A stretch of 64,000 nucleotides of DNA from Ideonella sp. A 288 (GTDB lineage: Bacteria > Pseudomonadota > Gammaproteobacteria > Burkholderiales > Burkholderiaceae_C): assembly GCF_002198735.1 (NCBI RefSeq), contig NZ_MWLO01000155.1:37269-101268 (forward strand), in the 5' to 3' direction. Shown here piece after piece: positions 53,124 through 63,500 of this stretch (its first letter is position 1; the number at the start of each line of letters is the position of its first letter). Position numbers and translations under genes: made by a program. Below the pieces are notes generated by a model. That model was not told the DNA's origin, did no database searches, and worked only from the letters and a program-made list of their open reading frames with translations.

Positions 53124-53696
53124 ATGGATCTCGATGACGACCTCGTAGGGCTGGTGGCTCGCTGCAAGGCGGGTGACCAGCGGGCATGGGCCACGCTCGT
53201 CAAGCGCTTTCAGAGGCTCGTGTATGCCATCGTCTGCCGCATGGGTCTGGACGAGCATGTGGCGGCCGATGTCTTCCAGACGGTGTTCGAGCGTCTGCAC
53301 CAGCACCTGCCGAGGCTGCAGGACCCGTCGCGCCTGCAAGCCTGGATCGTCACGACGGCCAAGCGCGAGGCCCTGCTGCAGCGCCAGCGTGGCCAGCGCC
53401 TGGTGTCCACGACCGTGGCCGACGGCGATGACGGTGAAGGTTCTGCCGAATGGGATTTTCCGGATGAAAGCCCGGTGCCCGAGCAGGCGCTGTCCCACCT
53501 TCAGCAACTGGATCGTCTGCGCCGTGCACTCGACACGCTGGACCCCAAGAGCCGTGCCCTCATCGAGGCGCTGTTCCGGGACGAGGACGAGCGCCTGCCC
53601 TATGACGAGGTCGCTCGCAAGCTGGGTATGCCGATCGGCAGCCTCGGGCCGACCCGACAGCGGTGCCTCGAGCGGTTGCGCCGCCTGATCGCGTAA
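53124..53696 (+). CDS. RNA polymerase sigma-70-family (ECF-like) factor
   Basis: 190 aa. Region 2 (ALVKRFQRLVYAIVCRMGLDEHVAADVFQTVFERLHQHL, then LQAWIVTTAKREAL) and region 4 (LPYDEVARKLGMPIGSLGPTRQRCLERLRRLI, a helix-turn-helix) are clear; region 3 is absent, as in ECF factors. It leads a cluster with a CHAT protease-like protein and a subtilisin. No anti-sigma factor gene is adjacent, so control may be by the unknown 182-aa protein or proteolysis. Confidence 0.88.
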   Translation: MDLDDDLVGLVARCKAGDQRAWATLVKRFQRLVYAIVCRMGLDEHVAADVFQTVFERLHQHLPRLQDPSRLQAWIVTTAKREALLQRQRGQRLVSTTVADGDDGEGSAEWDFPDESPVPEQALSHLQQLDRLRRALDTLDPKSRALIEALFRDEDERLPYDEVARKLGMPIGSLGPTRQRCLERLRRLIA

Positions 53697-53770
53697 CACA
53701 ACCACACATCGATGTATTTACCGCCGCGGTGTCTGCTCTGTGGGGCAATCCTTAGCGCGAGCACGACACC

Positions 53771-54319
53771 ATGGAGTCTCTTCAACACCTGTCCGACGAT
53801 GACTTGTTGGTGCTGACCCAACAGGCTATGGCCCTGCCGGACGCGCCGAGTGCGTGGATCCAGCGGGCTGTGGCGGTGGGTCAGGCACCTGCAGAGTCGC
53901 GCGTTGCCACCACGGCGCGGGCTGTGGTCAAGCACCTCGTCGCTGCTCTGGGTTTCGACAGTTGGAGCACGCCGCAGCTGGCGCTGGGCCTCCGGTCGAT
54001 GCCGGATCGGACCCGGCACCTGCTGTTCAGTGCCCAGGGTCGCGACATCGATTTGCGGATCATCCCGACGGCCGAGCACTTTGCGATGGCTGGCCAGGTG
54101 CTGGGCCCGGACGATGGCGGCACGGTCGAACTGGTGCACCGGCCGCTGCCGCTCGCCGGCGACGAGCACAGCGGGCACGAAGCGCACATCGCGTCGCTCG
54201 ACGAACTCGGCGAGTTCCGCTTCGGAGACCTTCGCCAGGGCACCGTCTCGATCGTCTTCCGCCTCGGCAAGGATGAGGTTCACCTTCCGCTGATCGACGT
54301 CGGAGAGCGTCGGGTCTGA
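53771..54319 (+). CDS. Hypothetical protein between sigma factor and CHAT protein, 182 aa
   Basis: No signal peptide or membrane segment. A helical start (LSDDDLLVLTQQAMALPDAPSAWIQRAV) resembles the short recruitment-like N-terminus seen in some sigma-associated proteins; the second half is mainly beta-like (DIDLRIIPTAEH, GTVSIVFRLGKDEVHLPLIDVG). I do not recognise the family. Position suggests a regulator or substrate of the neighbouring proteins. Confidence 0.6.
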   Translation: MESLQHLSDDDLLVLTQQAMALPDAPSAWIQRAVAVGQAPAESRVATTARAVVKHLVAALGFDSWSTPQLALGLRSMPDRTRHLLFSAQGRDIDLRIIPTAEHFAMAGQVLGPDDGGTVELVHRPLPLAGDEHSGHEAHIASLDELGEFRFGDLRQGTVSIVFRLGKDEVHLPLIDVGERRV

Positions 54320-54324
54320 CCGCC

Positions 54325-57192
54325 GTGCTGACCCGGGGCCCCACTCAGCAGGATCAAGTCGATGCCCAGGTGGCGCGGCTGCTGGCTGCGTGCGGCCGTG
54401 CGCCGCCCAGCATGTCTGCGGAGGAGCGCTTGTCGCTCGCCTGGGGGCTCAAGGATGTCTGCCACTCGGCCTGGAGCAGTGAGCCCCAGCGCGCCGTACG
54501 CGCCGCCGAAGCCTTGCGTGGGCTGCTCGAAGCGATCGACGATTCGTCGATGGACGATCGGATCCGAACTGAACTTGTGGCACTGTCGTGCTGGGCCGAT
54601 GCGATTGCCGACATCATCTGCGGCCGCATGACCGACGCCGAAGCGGGTCTGGACCGTGCCGATGCCGGGTTCAGGGCCATCGGAAAGCCAGGCCATGCGG
54701 CCCAGACGCAGGTGCCCAAGATCATGGTCCTGGGCATCCTGGGAAGGCACGCCCAGGCGGCCAAGTGTGCCGAGAAAACCAAGGTCGAGCTCACCCGGCT
54801 GGGCGACCTGCCCACCGCGGCCAAGGTCAGCCTCAACCTGGGCAACCTCCAGATGGAGCGTGACGCTTATTCCGACGCAACGCGGAACTATCGGGAGGCC
54901 GCCGTGCTGTTCTCGCGCGCCGGTGATCGAGAGCATTCGATCATGGCCGACATCGGGCTGGCCGATGCGCTGACGGCGACTGGCGACTTCGCTGAAGCGA
55001 GCCGCATCTTCGCTCGCGCGCGGATGCGCGCCGCCGCGCACGGGCTGCCCGTGTTGGAGGCCCTGATCGAGGGCTCCTCTGCGCTGCTCGATCTATCTCG
55101 CGGCAATTACCGCGATGCGTTGCGGGGTCTGGAGCGATCCCGCCAACGCTGGGAGCAGATGGAGATGCCCCAGAACCTGGCCATCTCGGAAAAGCAACTC
55201 GGTTACGCCTACCTCGAGCTTCGCCTGCTGCCAGAAGCCATGGCCCTGCTCGACGATGCGGTCGAGAAGTTCGAGCGCCTGGGCATGGCGGTCGAGCAGG
55301 CGTGGGCACTGAGTCAGCGGGGCCGGGCTTTGGTCCTTCAAGGTCGACGCGCGCTGGCCTCCGATTCGCTGGTCGCGGCGGCCCAGCTGTTTGCCGAGCA
55401 CGACAGTCCGGTGGGCGGGGCTGCGGTGGCGCTGGTGCGAGCCGAACTGGCACTGGCGAATGGCGACCCTCAGGAAGCGCTTGCATTGGCGGAGACTGCG
55501 TCACAAGCATTTGCCGATGCCGGCCAAGTGCCCGGTCGCACGGGGGCCGAAGCCGTCGTCGCTGCGGCCCTGTTGGATTCCGGGCACGTCGCGGCCGCCG
55601 GGGCTCGATTCGAGGCCTGTCTCGAGTCCGCCGAGACGCTCCAATTGCTGCCGGCCCAGGTGCGCTGCCTGACCGGCCTGGGCCGTGTTGCACGAGCCGA
55701 GGGGCGGATCGCGGCGGCCGCCGAATGGTTCGAGTCGGCCGTCGAGCGATTTGAAGACCAGCGTCGAGCCCTGCCGGGGGACGACATCCGCAGTGCCTAT
55801 CTGACGGACCACCTTCAGCCATATCAAGCGCTGCTTGGCCTGGCGCTCGAAGCGCCGGAGTCGGCCACGGATGAAGGTGCGAGTGCCCGTGCAGCACGCG
55901 TCCTGTGGCAGCTCGATCGCATGCGCGCCCGGGCGCTGGCTGAGCGCATGTCGCACGGCAACGAACGCGAAAGCGACGAACCGGATGCACTGGGCGAACT
56001 TCGCACCCGGCTGAACTGGCTCTACCGTCGTGTCGATCCATCGGCAGAGGGGGCCGATGGTTCGGCTCACTGGCAGGACGAGATTCGCCGTGCCGAGCAG
56101 ACGCTGCTCGAGCGCGCACGCCGCCAGCGTCTGGCTGCTGCCAGCAGCGTGGAAGTGGTCGGTCTCGATGACGGATTCAGCGTGCCGGCCCTGCAAGCCC
56201 ATCTGGGCGAGGGCGACGCACTGGTCGAGTATGGCGTTGTCGGCGACGAACTGTTCTGCTGCGTGGCGACCGCGTCGCGAGTGCAGTTGATTCGAAACGT
56301 GGCTTCGTGGGCCGTTGTGCAGCAGGCCGTGCGGTCCACCTGCTTCCAGATCGAGTCGCTGCGTCATGGCGCTGCGCAGATGTCGAGCCACATGGCGCAG
56401 CTCGAGCACCGTGCCCGCATTCGCCTCACTCAATTGGGGGGGCTTCTTTGGGCGCCATTGCGTTCGGCCCTGGCCGGCATTCGCCGCGTGCTGGTCGTTC
56501 CCCATGGCGAGCTGGCGAGGGTGCCGTTCGGTGCCCTGACCGATGGCGACCGATACCTCGCCGACACCATTGAACTGGCAGTCGCGCCCAGTGCGCGCGT
56601 GGCGCTCTACGGTCTGCTCCGCAAGCCGGTGATCCCGGAATGTGTCTTGAGTCTCGGCGAATCCAGCCGCCTGCCCCATGCGGGTGCCGAAGCCGAGCTC
56701 GTGGCGAGCCTCTTTCCTCGCGGCCATTCGCTCGTCGGCTCGGCGGCCACCGTGGCAGCGCTGCAGGAGATGGCGGGTTCGGCCGATGTCTTGCACTTGG
56801 CGTGCCATGCGCAGTTTCGCATCGACAGCCCGATGTTTTCGGCGCTGCAGCTCGCCGATGGCGCGTTGACCGCCGAACAGGCTGAGGCGCTTTCGCTCAA
56901 ACCCGGTGTCGTTGTCCTCAGTGCCTGTGAAACCGGGTTGGCCGGCGACAATGTGGGTGACGAGATCATTGGGCTGGTCCGCGCCTTCATGGTGGCCGGT
57001 GCAGCGCGAGTGGTCGGCAGCCTGTGGCCAGTCGACGACCGGGTCACGTCCGATTTCATGACCCATTTCTATTCAGCGCTGAAGAACGGCGACTCGCCTG
57101 CGACCGCCCTCAGGGGGGCTCAACTGGCTGTGCGGGCAACACACCCGCATCCATTTCATTGGGCAGCATTCACGCTGCATGGCGGCTGGTGA
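54325..57192 (+). CDS. TPR-CHAT caspase-like protein
   Basis: 955 aa from GTG 54325, five bases after the previous stop. Residues about 60-480 are TPR-like helical repeats (AKVSLNLGNLQMERDAYSDATRNYREAAVL, NLAISEKQLGYAYLELRLLPEAMALLDDAV). Residues about 610-955 are a CHAT domain with catalytic His828 (LHLACHAQF) and Cys868 (VVLSACETGLAG), then VRAFMVAGAARVVGSLWPVDD. TPR-CHAT proteins are separase/caspase-like proteases that cleave specific partners. Substrate unknown; the following secreted subtilisin and the sigma factor are candidates. Confidence 0.88.
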   Translation: MLTRGPTQQDQVDAQVARLLAACGRAPPSMSAEERLSLAWGLKDVCHSAWSSEPQRAVRAAEALRGLLEAIDDSSMDDRIRTELVALSCWADAIADIICGRMTDAEAGLDRADAGFRAIGKPGHAAQTQVPKIMVLGILGRHAQAAKCAEKTKVELTRLGDLPTAAKVSLNLGNLQMERDAYSDATRNYREAAVLFSRAGDREHSIMADIGLADALTATGDFAEASRIFARARMRAAAHGLPVLEALIEGSSALLDLSRGNYRDALRGLERSRQRWEQMEMPQNLAISEKQLGYAYLELRLLPEAMALLDDAVEKFERLGMAVEQAWALSQRGRALVLQGRRALASDSLVAAAQLFAEHDSPVGGAAVALVRAELALANGDPQEALALAETASQAFADAGQVPGRTGAEAVVAAALLDSGHVAAAGARFEACLESAETLQLLPAQVRCLTGLGRVARAEGRIAAAAEWFESAVERFEDQRRALPGDDIRSAYLTDHLQPYQALLGLALEAPESATDEGASARAARVLWQLDRMRARALAERMSHGNERESDEPDALGELRTRLNWLYRRVDPSAEGADGSAHWQDEIRRAEQTLLERARRQRLAAASSVEVVGLDDGFSVPALQAHLGEGDALVEYGVVGDELFCCVATASRVQLIRNVASWAVVQQAVRSTCFQIESLRHGAAQMSSHMAQLEHRARIRLTQLGGLLWAPLRSALAGIRRVLVVPHGELARVPFGALTDGDRYLADTIELAVAPSARVALYGLLRKPVIPECVLSLGESSRLPHAGAEAELVASLFPRGHSLVGSAATVAALQEMAGSADVLHLACHAQFRIDSPMFSALQLADGALTAEQAEALSLKPGVVVLSACETGLAGDNVGDEIIGLVRAFMVAGAARVVGSLWPVDDRVTSDFMTHFYSALKNGDSPATALRGAQLAVRATHPHPFHWAAFTLHGGW

Positions 57193-57218
57193 GCCGCGCA
57201 GGTCCACGAGGTACCGTC

Positions 57219-58517
57219 ATGAAGAGCTTCATCGCCAGTTTTTCTGGCATCGCTGCCGCGATTGCAGCGTGCCTGACCATCGTGACGATGCCCGCAGGTG
57301 CGGCGCAACCGGGCGACGTGGTTCCGGGTGAAGTTCTGCTCAAGCTGACCAGCACGGCTGCGTTGGGCCCATTGCTTCAAAAGTACGAGCTCAGCCTTTT
57401 GTCCTCATTCGGGGCGAGGCCCATCTACCGTGTGAAGGTCATTGGCGGTGCGGTGGTGGCTGACAAGCTTGCCGCACTTGGATTGGAGCCCACCGTGCTG
57501 CTGGCCGAGGAAAACCGACTGACGCAGTCGCCGGAAGCCACCAAGATTCGTCCCTGGGCCATCGGCACCGAGACCGACTATGTGTCTCAGTGGGCCTGGC
57601 CGTCCTTGCGCCTGTCCTTCGCCCACCGCATCGCCACCGGCAAGGGCGTGCGCGTGGCCGTTCTCGACACTGGCGTCGATCGAACGCATCCTGCCATCGC
57701 CGCCCGTTTGGCCCCCGGTCAGGATTTCGTCGATGGCGACACCGATCCTACGGAAGGCGGCACGTCCCTCGACGTTTCCTTTGGGCACGGCACCCACGTC
57801 GCCGGCATCATCGCCCGCATGGCGCCTGGCGCCACGATCATGCCCATCCGTGTCCTCGATCCGCAGGGCCTCGGCAATGTGTGGACACTGTCCGAGGCCC
57901 TGTTGTATGCCATCGACCCCGACGGCAATCCGGACACCGACGATGGCGCGCACGTTGTCAACCTCAGCCTCGGCAGTCCGGTGCGCACCCGGTTGCTCGA
58001 TGCGGTGGCCAATCTCGTCAGCTGTGGCCTGCCGGACGCTGCCGATCCTGTCACCGACATGACCGATCCGGGTTACAACGCCGACCGCCAGCGCTGCACG
58101 CGCAGCGCGGGTGCCGTCATCGTGGCGGCTGCTGGCAACGATGGCAGCCGTGACCTTCGCATCTACCCCGCGGCCGAGGGCGCCTACGGATTGATCTCGG
58201 TGGCTGCAAGCACCTCGGCGTCGAAGCTGGCGGACTTCAGCAATTCTGGCGACTGGATCAGTCTCGTGGCCCCTGGGGACGGCATCACCAGCGCGGTGCC
58301 GGGCGGCTATGGCAGCTGGAGCGGCACGTCCATGTCTGCCCCGATCGTGGCCGGCACGGCGGCACTGTTGCGGCAGATTTCGCCGACCATGGAGCCCAAG
58401 AAGCTGGCCCGCTGCCTCGACCGCACCAGCGCGGCGATGGTGGGCACGAAGATTCGGTCGGTCAGCCCGTACCGCGCTGTCCTCACGCTGTCTCAGTACC
58501 CCGACTGCAATCCCTGA
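57219..58517 (+). CDS. Secreted S8 (subtilisin-like) serine protease
   Basis: 432 aa, signal peptide ending MPAGAAQ. A propeptide-like segment (about 30-120) is followed by the catalytic triad Asp150 (VAVLDTGVD), His190 (GHGTHVAGI) and Ser371 (SGTSMSAPIVAG), with AAAGNDG as the oxyanion Asn region. An insertion with a Cys pair (CGLPDAADP...RC) and a C-terminal Cys follow. 26 bp after the CHAT gene, so probably one operon. The protease acts outside the cytoplasm, while the CHAT protein has no signal. Confidence 0.9.
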   Translation: MKSFIASFSGIAAAIAACLTIVTMPAGAAQPGDVVPGEVLLKLTSTAALGPLLQKYELSLLSSFGARPIYRVKVIGGAVVADKLAALGLEPTVLLAEENRLTQSPEATKIRPWAIGTETDYVSQWAWPSLRLSFAHRIATGKGVRVAVLDTGVDRTHPAIAARLAPGQDFVDGDTDPTEGGTSLDVSFGHGTHVAGIIARMAPGATIMPIRVLDPQGLGNVWTLSEALLYAIDPDGNPDTDDGAHVVNLSLGSPVRTRLLDAVANLVSCGLPDAADPVTDMTDPGYNADRQRCTRSAGAVIVAAAGNDGSRDLRIYPAAEGAYGLISVAASTSASKLADFSNSGDWISLVAPGDGITSAVPGGYGSWSGTSMSAPIVAGTAALLRQISPTMEPKKLARCLDRTSAAMVGTKIRSVSPYRAVLTLSQYPDCNP

Positions 58518-58520
58518 CGC

Positions 58521-58546
58521 CGGGCAGGGCACCTTCGGGTTGCCCG
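58521..58546. terminator. Hairpin after the subtilisin gene
   Basis: CGGGCA...TGCCCG around a 14-base loop containing CACCTTCGGGT, 4 bp after the stop; no T-run. Confidence 0.4.
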
Positions 58547-58605
58547 CGGCGCCACTCGTCCGCGGCGAGGTCCATCGGGTCCATTGGCAGTGGCGTGCTG
58601 TTTGG

Positions 58606-58665
58606 GTGAGACAGACCAGGGTGAGACAGACCAGTGCGAGACAGACCAGGGTGAGTCAGACCAGG
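58606..58665. repeat. Four tandem 15-bp repeats across a gene end
   Basis: Consensus GTGAGACAGACCAGG in four direct copies with one or two changes each; the last copy (58651) carries TCA, the reverse complement of the hybrid kinase stop codon. On the minus strand one frame reads repeated LSHPG-like pentapeptides beyond the stop. Confidence 0.85.
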
Positions 58666-61600
58666 CGTTGAAACTCGGCGCGCGTGCGGGCGAAGCGCAG
58701 TTCGAGTTGATCGATCATCGACGCCAGTCCGGTGAGGTCTCCTGCGGCGATGTGCCGCTCCATGCGCACACACACTTCCGACATGCCTGTGGCGCCCAGG
58801 CTGGCGCTGATGCCCGCGAGCTTGTGGGCCTTCTGTGCAAGCCGCGACGCCTCGCGACGATCGGCAAAGCGCTTGATCTCGCCGATCGTGCCAGGTGTCT
58901 CGGCCAGATAGTCCAGCAACAGGCTGCGCAGCAGGGAAGGCTGGCCAGGCTCGTCGATGGCACGGAGTTCACCCACGATGCGCTGGTCGATCAGCGGCAC
59001 CGAATCGGGCTCGGTCACCAGGGCGGCCTTGCGGCCACTGCCCACTGTCCGCTCGATCAGCGCCTGCACATCCACCGGGAGGATGGGTTTGGCAATGTAG
59101 TCGTCCATGCCGGCTTCGAGGCAGCGCTCGCGATCACCCGTCAATGCGTTGGCCGTCATGGCCACGATGCGCGGCCGATCCAGGGGTGGCATCTCGGCGA
59201 CGATGCGACGGGTGGATTCGAGGCCATCCATCTCCGGCATCTGCAGGTCCATGAACACCAGGTCGTAGGGGCGCAGCTTCACCAGCTCGAGCGCCTCGGC
59301 CCCGTTGCCGGCGACGTCGCAGGCATAGCCCAGCTTGGCCAGGATGCCCACGGCGAGTTTCTGATTGATCGCGCTGTCCTCGGCCACCAGGATGCGCAGC
59401 GGCAGGCGCTGGCCCATGGTCGGATCGAGGCGCCGCGAGCTGTCGATCGGCCCTTCGTGCCCGGCGTCGGCCTGGAGCACACGGGTCAGCGATTCGAACA
59501 GTTGCGTGTGCTTCACCGGCTTGGCCAGGCGCGCCGCGAACAGGCCTTCGGCCGGGGCGCTGCCTCGGCGGTGCGTGCTGGACGACAGCAACAACAGGGC
59601 CGGCAGCGAGCCCGGGCACAGCCAGCGGATCTGCTGGGCCAATTGCACGCCGTCCATGCCGGGCATGTGCAGGTCGAGCACCGCGGCGTCGAACAGCCGG
59701 TCCTTGTCGAGCATGGTCAGCGCCTCGGTGGCACTGGAGGCCGATGACACCTCCATGCCCCAGCGCCGGCATTGCGTCTCCAGGATGTGCAGATTGGTCG
59801 GGTTGTCGTCGACCAGCAGCACCCGTTTGCCGGTGAGTTCGGGGCTGGCCTGGCTGGCGTAGCGGGGCCGATGGGTGCCCGAGGCCGCCTCGGCCGCGAT
59901 CGTGAAGAAGAAAGTCGAGCCCTGTCCATCGGCGCTCTCCAGCCCGATGACCCCGCCCATCAGCCGCACCAGCCGCTGGCAGATCGCCAGCCCCAGGCCC
60001 GTGCCGCCGTACTTGCGGGTGGTCGACGAATCGGCCTGGGAGAAAGCCTTGAACAACTGGTGCTGCTGGTCGGCCGGGATGCCGATGCCGGTGTCGCGGA
60101 TCGAGAACTGCAGGCGCAGGTGATGATCGTTGCGGTCGATCAGCCCGGCAGACAGGCAGACTTCGCCGCGCTCGGTGAACTTGACGGCATTCGACAGCAG
60201 GTTGACGAACACCTGGCGCAGGCGGGTGGCATCGCCGACGATCCACGGCGGCACGTCGTCGGCCAGCACGTACAGCAGGTCGATGCCCTTCTCGGCGGCG
60301 CGAGGGGCCAGCATCTCCACGGCCTCCTCGATGCACGCGCCCAGTTCGAAGGGTCGGTGCTCGAGTTCGAGCATGCCCGAGTCGACCTTGGAGAAGTCGA
60401 GGATGTCGTTGATCACCGCCAGCAGCGCGTCGCCGCTGGTGCGGATGGTCTGCACGTAGTCGCGCTGTTCGGCGTTGAGCGAGGTCTCCTCCAGCAGCGC
60501 CGTCATGCCCACCACCGCGTTCATCGGCGTGCGGATCTCATGGCTCATGTTGGCCAGGAACCCGGCCTTGGCCTCGGCCGCCTGCAAGGCTTGTTCGCGC
60601 GCAGCGACCAGTTCGCCTTCGACACGGCGCCGCTCGGCCACCTCCTGCTGCAGGGCGGCATTGGTGCGAGTCAGCACCTCGGTGCGTTCGGCCACGCGCA
60701 CCTCCAGCAACTCCCGCTCGCGTTGCAGGGCCAGCGAGGCCTGGTGCCGTTCGGTCACGTCGCGCAGGATGCCGAGATAGCGGCCGTTGCCCAGCGCCAC
60801 GGCGGCAATGTCGGCCGTGCAGTAGGTGCCGTCGGGGCGCAACAGAACCACCTCGCCCTGGCTGCGGCCGGTCTCGACGACCCGCCGGAAATGCTCGGTT
60901 CCCGCGTGCACGTTGGTGGGGTCAGGTGCCAGCGTTTCGCCGATCGTCATGCGCAGCAGATCGGATGGCGACCGGCCCAGCAGACCGGACGCGGCGGGGT
61001 TCACCTCGAGGTAGCGGCCGTCGCCGTCGACGACGATCACGCCGTCGAGCGATTGCTCGATGTACGAGCGCAGCTTGCGTTCGCTCTGCTGCAGCGCCTG
61101 CTCGGCCAGCCGACGTCCGGTGATGTCGCGCACGATGCCGGAGAAAAACTGCACGCCGCCGATCTGCATCGAACTGACGCCGAGATCGAGCGGGAAGCAA
61201 CTGCCGTCCTTGCGTTGCCCCGTCACCTCGCGCCCGATGCCGATGATGCGGCGCTCGCCGGTGGCCAGGTAGTGCTGCATGTAGCCGTCGTGCTGCTCGC
61301 GGTCTGGCGAGGGCATGAGCAAGTGGACGTTCCGGCCCATCACCTCGGCCTGCGTGTAGCCGAACAGGCGCTCGGCAGACGGGTTGAAGCTCTGGATGGC
61401 TCCTCGTTCATCGATCGTGATGATCGCGTCGAGCGCGTTGTCGACCACTGCACGCGTGCGCGATTCGCTGGCTTCGGAGCGTGCCAGCGCGGCCTGCAAC
61501 TCGACGGTGCGCTCGGCCACCAGGTTCACGGCACGGGCGCGCAGGTAGGCCATCGTGCCCACCAGCCCGCCCAGCAACAGGCTCACCAGCGATCCCGCTA

Positions 61601-62594
61601 CCAACACGATGCTGGGCTGGTCGGACTCGACCGTGGCCAGGTAGCCGGGCAGGGCGACAAAGTGCATCGTCCACTGTCGTTCGCCATAGCGCAGCGGTAT
61701 GTCGCGGACGAGCATGGGTTTGAAGCCCCGAGACACCTCCTGGGTCATCTCGGGACAGGTGAACAGCGGCACGGCCCCATCCCGAGCCCTCAGCCCGATG
61801 AGCTTGGCATCCGCACCCAGTGAGGAGCCAACGGTCTCCATCGGATGGAAGGCCTCCACCACGAAGCCCATCAAGGCCCGCTTGCGGTCAGCTTCGGAAA
61901 CCAGTTTGTCGTCGCCGCCATACACCGGCACGAAGATGCCCCACACCTGGTCTGCCTCCGACTGGCTGCGCGACCAGCGCAAGGGGCCGGACATGATGGT
62001 GCGCCCTGTGCGAGCGGCCAACGACATCGCCTCGGCCGCCACCGGATCGTCCGCCAGGTCTTCGCCCAGGGTCACCGTGCCCGCCGGCAACGCGCGGTCG
62101 ATGAAGGCCAAGGGCGAGTAGGCCCCGCGGTGAGCGCCACCGATGCTGGTCACCTTGTAGCCGGCCAGGCCGTCCCGGCGAACCTCGTCCTCGTGGGCGC
62201 TGCGCTCGTTGAGCGGCACCCGCGGTGCATAGCCGATGAGCAGTCGACCGGGGTACTCCTCGATGACGGGCGCTCGCTCGAAATAGCGCCGCCACTGCCC
62301 GCGGTCGAAGCCTTCGCGCACGCCGATGAACCCGGCGATGCTCTTCAGTGCTGTTTCGTAGCTGTCGAGCCGATGCGCGAGTTCCTTGTGGATGCGGTCG
62401 GTGCGGTACTCGAAGCGCGCTTCAGCCACTGCGGCGGCGCGCATGGCAGCGTCGCGCCACAGCGCAGCGGTGACCAGCAGCCCGACCATGGCGACAAGCA
62501 TTGCGGGCACGATCCCGGGCCGCTCCCAGGGGCGGCTCGGGGCAACCAAGGGCGGTGGCACAGGGGCGTGTTCCTGGTGAAAGACGGTCGACAT
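58656..62594 (-). CDS. CHASE-PAS-PAS hybrid histidine kinase with two receivers and HPt
   Basis: 1312 aa. Two membrane helices flank a periplasmic CHASE-type sensor (about 80-310); then PAS ([23 protein letters not shown]) and a second PAS ([23 protein letters not shown]), a coiled coil, and the kinase core with His685 ([11 protein letters not shown]) and ATP motifs ([25 protein letters not shown]). Receivers follow with Asp974 ([10 protein letters not shown]) and Asp1116 ([10 protein letters not shown]), then an HPt with His1257 (AHKLAG). All phosphorelay residues are present. No dedicated output gene is adjacent. ATG 62594 is chosen over an upstream non-ATG start. Confidence 0.92.
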   Translation of the reverse strand: MSTVFHQEHAPVPPPLVAPSRPWERPGIVPAMLVAMVGLLVTAALWRDAAMRAAAVAEARFEYRTDRIHKELAHRLDSYETALKSIAGFIGVREGFDRGQWRRYFERAPVIEEYPGRLLIGYAPRVPLNERSAHEDEVRRDGLAGYKVTSIGGAHRGAYSPLAFIDRALPAGTVTLGEDLADDPVAAEAMSLAARTGRTIMSGPLRWSRSQSEADQVWGIFVPVYGGDDKLVSEADRKRALMGFVVEAFHPMETVGSSLGADAKLIGLRARDGAVPLFTCPEMTQEVSRGFKPMLVRDIPLRYGERQWTMHFVALPGYLATVESDQPSIVLVAGSLVSLLLGGLVGTMAYLRARAVNLVAERTVELQAALARSEASESRTRAVVDNALDAIITIDERGAIQSFNPSAERLFGYTQAEVMGRNVHLLMPSPDREQHDGYMQHYLATGERRIIGIGREVTGQRKDGSCFPLDLGVSSMQIGGVQFFSGIVRDITGRRLAEQALQQSERKLRSYIEQSLDGVIVVDGDGRYLEVNPAASGLLGRSPSDLLRMTIGETLAPDPTNVHAGTEHFRRVVETGRSQGEVVLLRPDGTYCTADIAAVALGNGRYLGILRDVTERHQASLALQRERELLEVRVAERTEVLTRTNAALQQEVAERRRVEGELVAAREQALQAAEAKAGFLANMSHEIRTPMNAVVGMTALLEETSLNAEQRDYVQTIRTSGDALLAVINDILDFSKVDSGMLELEHRPFELGACIEEAVEMLAPRAAEKGIDLLYVLADDVPPWIVGDATRLRQVFVNLLSNAVKFTERGEVCLSAGLIDRNDHHLRLQFSIRDTGIGIPADQQHQLFKAFSQADSSTTRKYGGTGLGLAICQRLVRLMGGVIGLESADGQGSTFFFTIAAEAASGTHRPRYASQASPELTGKRVLLVDDNPTNLHILETQCRRWGMEVSSASSATEALTMLDKDRLFDAAVLDLHMPGMDGVQLAQQIRWLCPGSLPALLLLSSSTHRRGSAPAEGLFAARLAKPVKHTQLFESLTRVLQADAGHEGPIDSSRRLDPTMGQRLPLRILVAEDSAINQKLAVGILAKLGYACDVAGNGAEALELVKLRPYDLVFMDLQMPEMDGLESTRRIVAEMPPLDRPRIVAMTANALTGDRERCLEAGMDDYIAKPILPVDVQALIERTVGSGRKAALVTEPDSVPLIDQRIVGELRAIDEPGQPSLLRSLLLDYLAETPGTIGEIKRFADRREASRLAQKAHKLAGISASLGATGMSEVCVRMERHIAAGDLTGLASMIDQLELRFARTRAEFQRLV

Positions 62595-62697
62595 GCACTC
62601 CGGATGCAGGCAGCCCAACAATCTTCGGCCGGGCTGTGCAGTTTACCGGCTCGACCAAAGCCGGGTGATCACCCGGAACAGCGTGCGGCGATATGCC

Positions 62698-63213
62698 TCA
62701 CTCGCCAGCGAGCGTCAGCGGGTCGTTGGCGTCGGCAAAGTCGGCTGCGGCTTGCGGCGTCACCGCTGGGCGCTCGCCATAGAAGGCTCGGCATTCAACT
62801 TGCGGACCGCACATGACGATCTGGGCAAGCACCGCCACGGAATCATGATCGAATGGTTCGGTGTGCAGGGGAATCATCAGCGTGCGCCCGCGCAGTGCCG
62901 TCGGACGAGTGCGCAGCAACTGCACCATCGTCATGGCCGCAGAAGCGACCACACGCACAGGCTTGACTGCCGCCGCGGCCATGTCGAGATGACGCGGCTC
63001 GTCGATGGGAAGAACGCGCGCCAGCGACGAAGACTGCAGCACACACGCCACATGCTGATCCAGGTTGTACCAGCAGTTCCAGATGGGGCCCACCGGAGAG
63101 GCCCACAGGGGACTGGCCCACAGGAGGCCGATGACAGGCAAGAGGCGGCGCGCGGGGATCATGCGTTGTTGTCGGCGCTTGAGGCCGGTACTTGAGCGTG
63201 GCGCGCGCATCAT
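62698..63213 (-). CDS. Small predicted secreted protein, unknown function
   Basis: About 171 aa if started at ATG 63213; 63162 (MIPARRLLPVIGLLW) and 63252 also possible, none with a clear ribosome site. A signal-peptide-like segment (LLPVIGLLWASPLWAS) is followed by WNCWYNLDQHVACVLQ with two Cys likely to pair, then a mostly alpha/beta region with further Cys (MCGPQVECRAFYG). Family not recognised. Confidence 0.5.
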   Translation of the reverse strand: MMRAPRSSTGLKRRQQRMIPARRLLPVIGLLWASPLWASPVGPIWNCWYNLDQHVACVLQSSSLARVLPIDEPRHLDMAAAAVKPVRVVASAAMTMVQLLRTRPTALRGRTLMIPLHTEPFDHDSVAVLAQIVMCGPQVECRAFYGERPAVTPQAAADFADANDPLTLAGE

Positions 63214-63500
63214 GAGACGGAGTTTGGAAAAGCTCGGCGGCAATGGTCGCATGCTTTGGACGCGTCGGTTGTGTGTTCTTGTCCGCTTGACAAAGATCAC
63301 ATTCAGGTTCCGGTGTGTGAACCCGCGCTGGGAGGCGTCTCGACAGGCCTCTGAGGGGTGAGCGCGACAAAGGTCGGCATCCTTTCTCACACTTTGGCCG
63401 CCAAGGTTCAAAACACGACCTTTGGCCTGGCCGTACGCACTATGCTGCTGCCAGTGGCCCACCGGGCGTTATCCAGCAGGCGCAAGACAAGGTTCTACCG

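Noticed and set aside
54325..58517. Type III-E CRISPR-associated TPR-CHAT (Craspase) system
   Set aside because: TPR-CHAT architecture is shared, but no fused Cas7-11-type effector and no CRISPR array are in the window.
59772..61823. 683-codon plus-strand frame opposite the hybrid kinase
   Set aside because: All kinase, receiver and PAS motifs are on the minus strand; the opposite frame is featureless.
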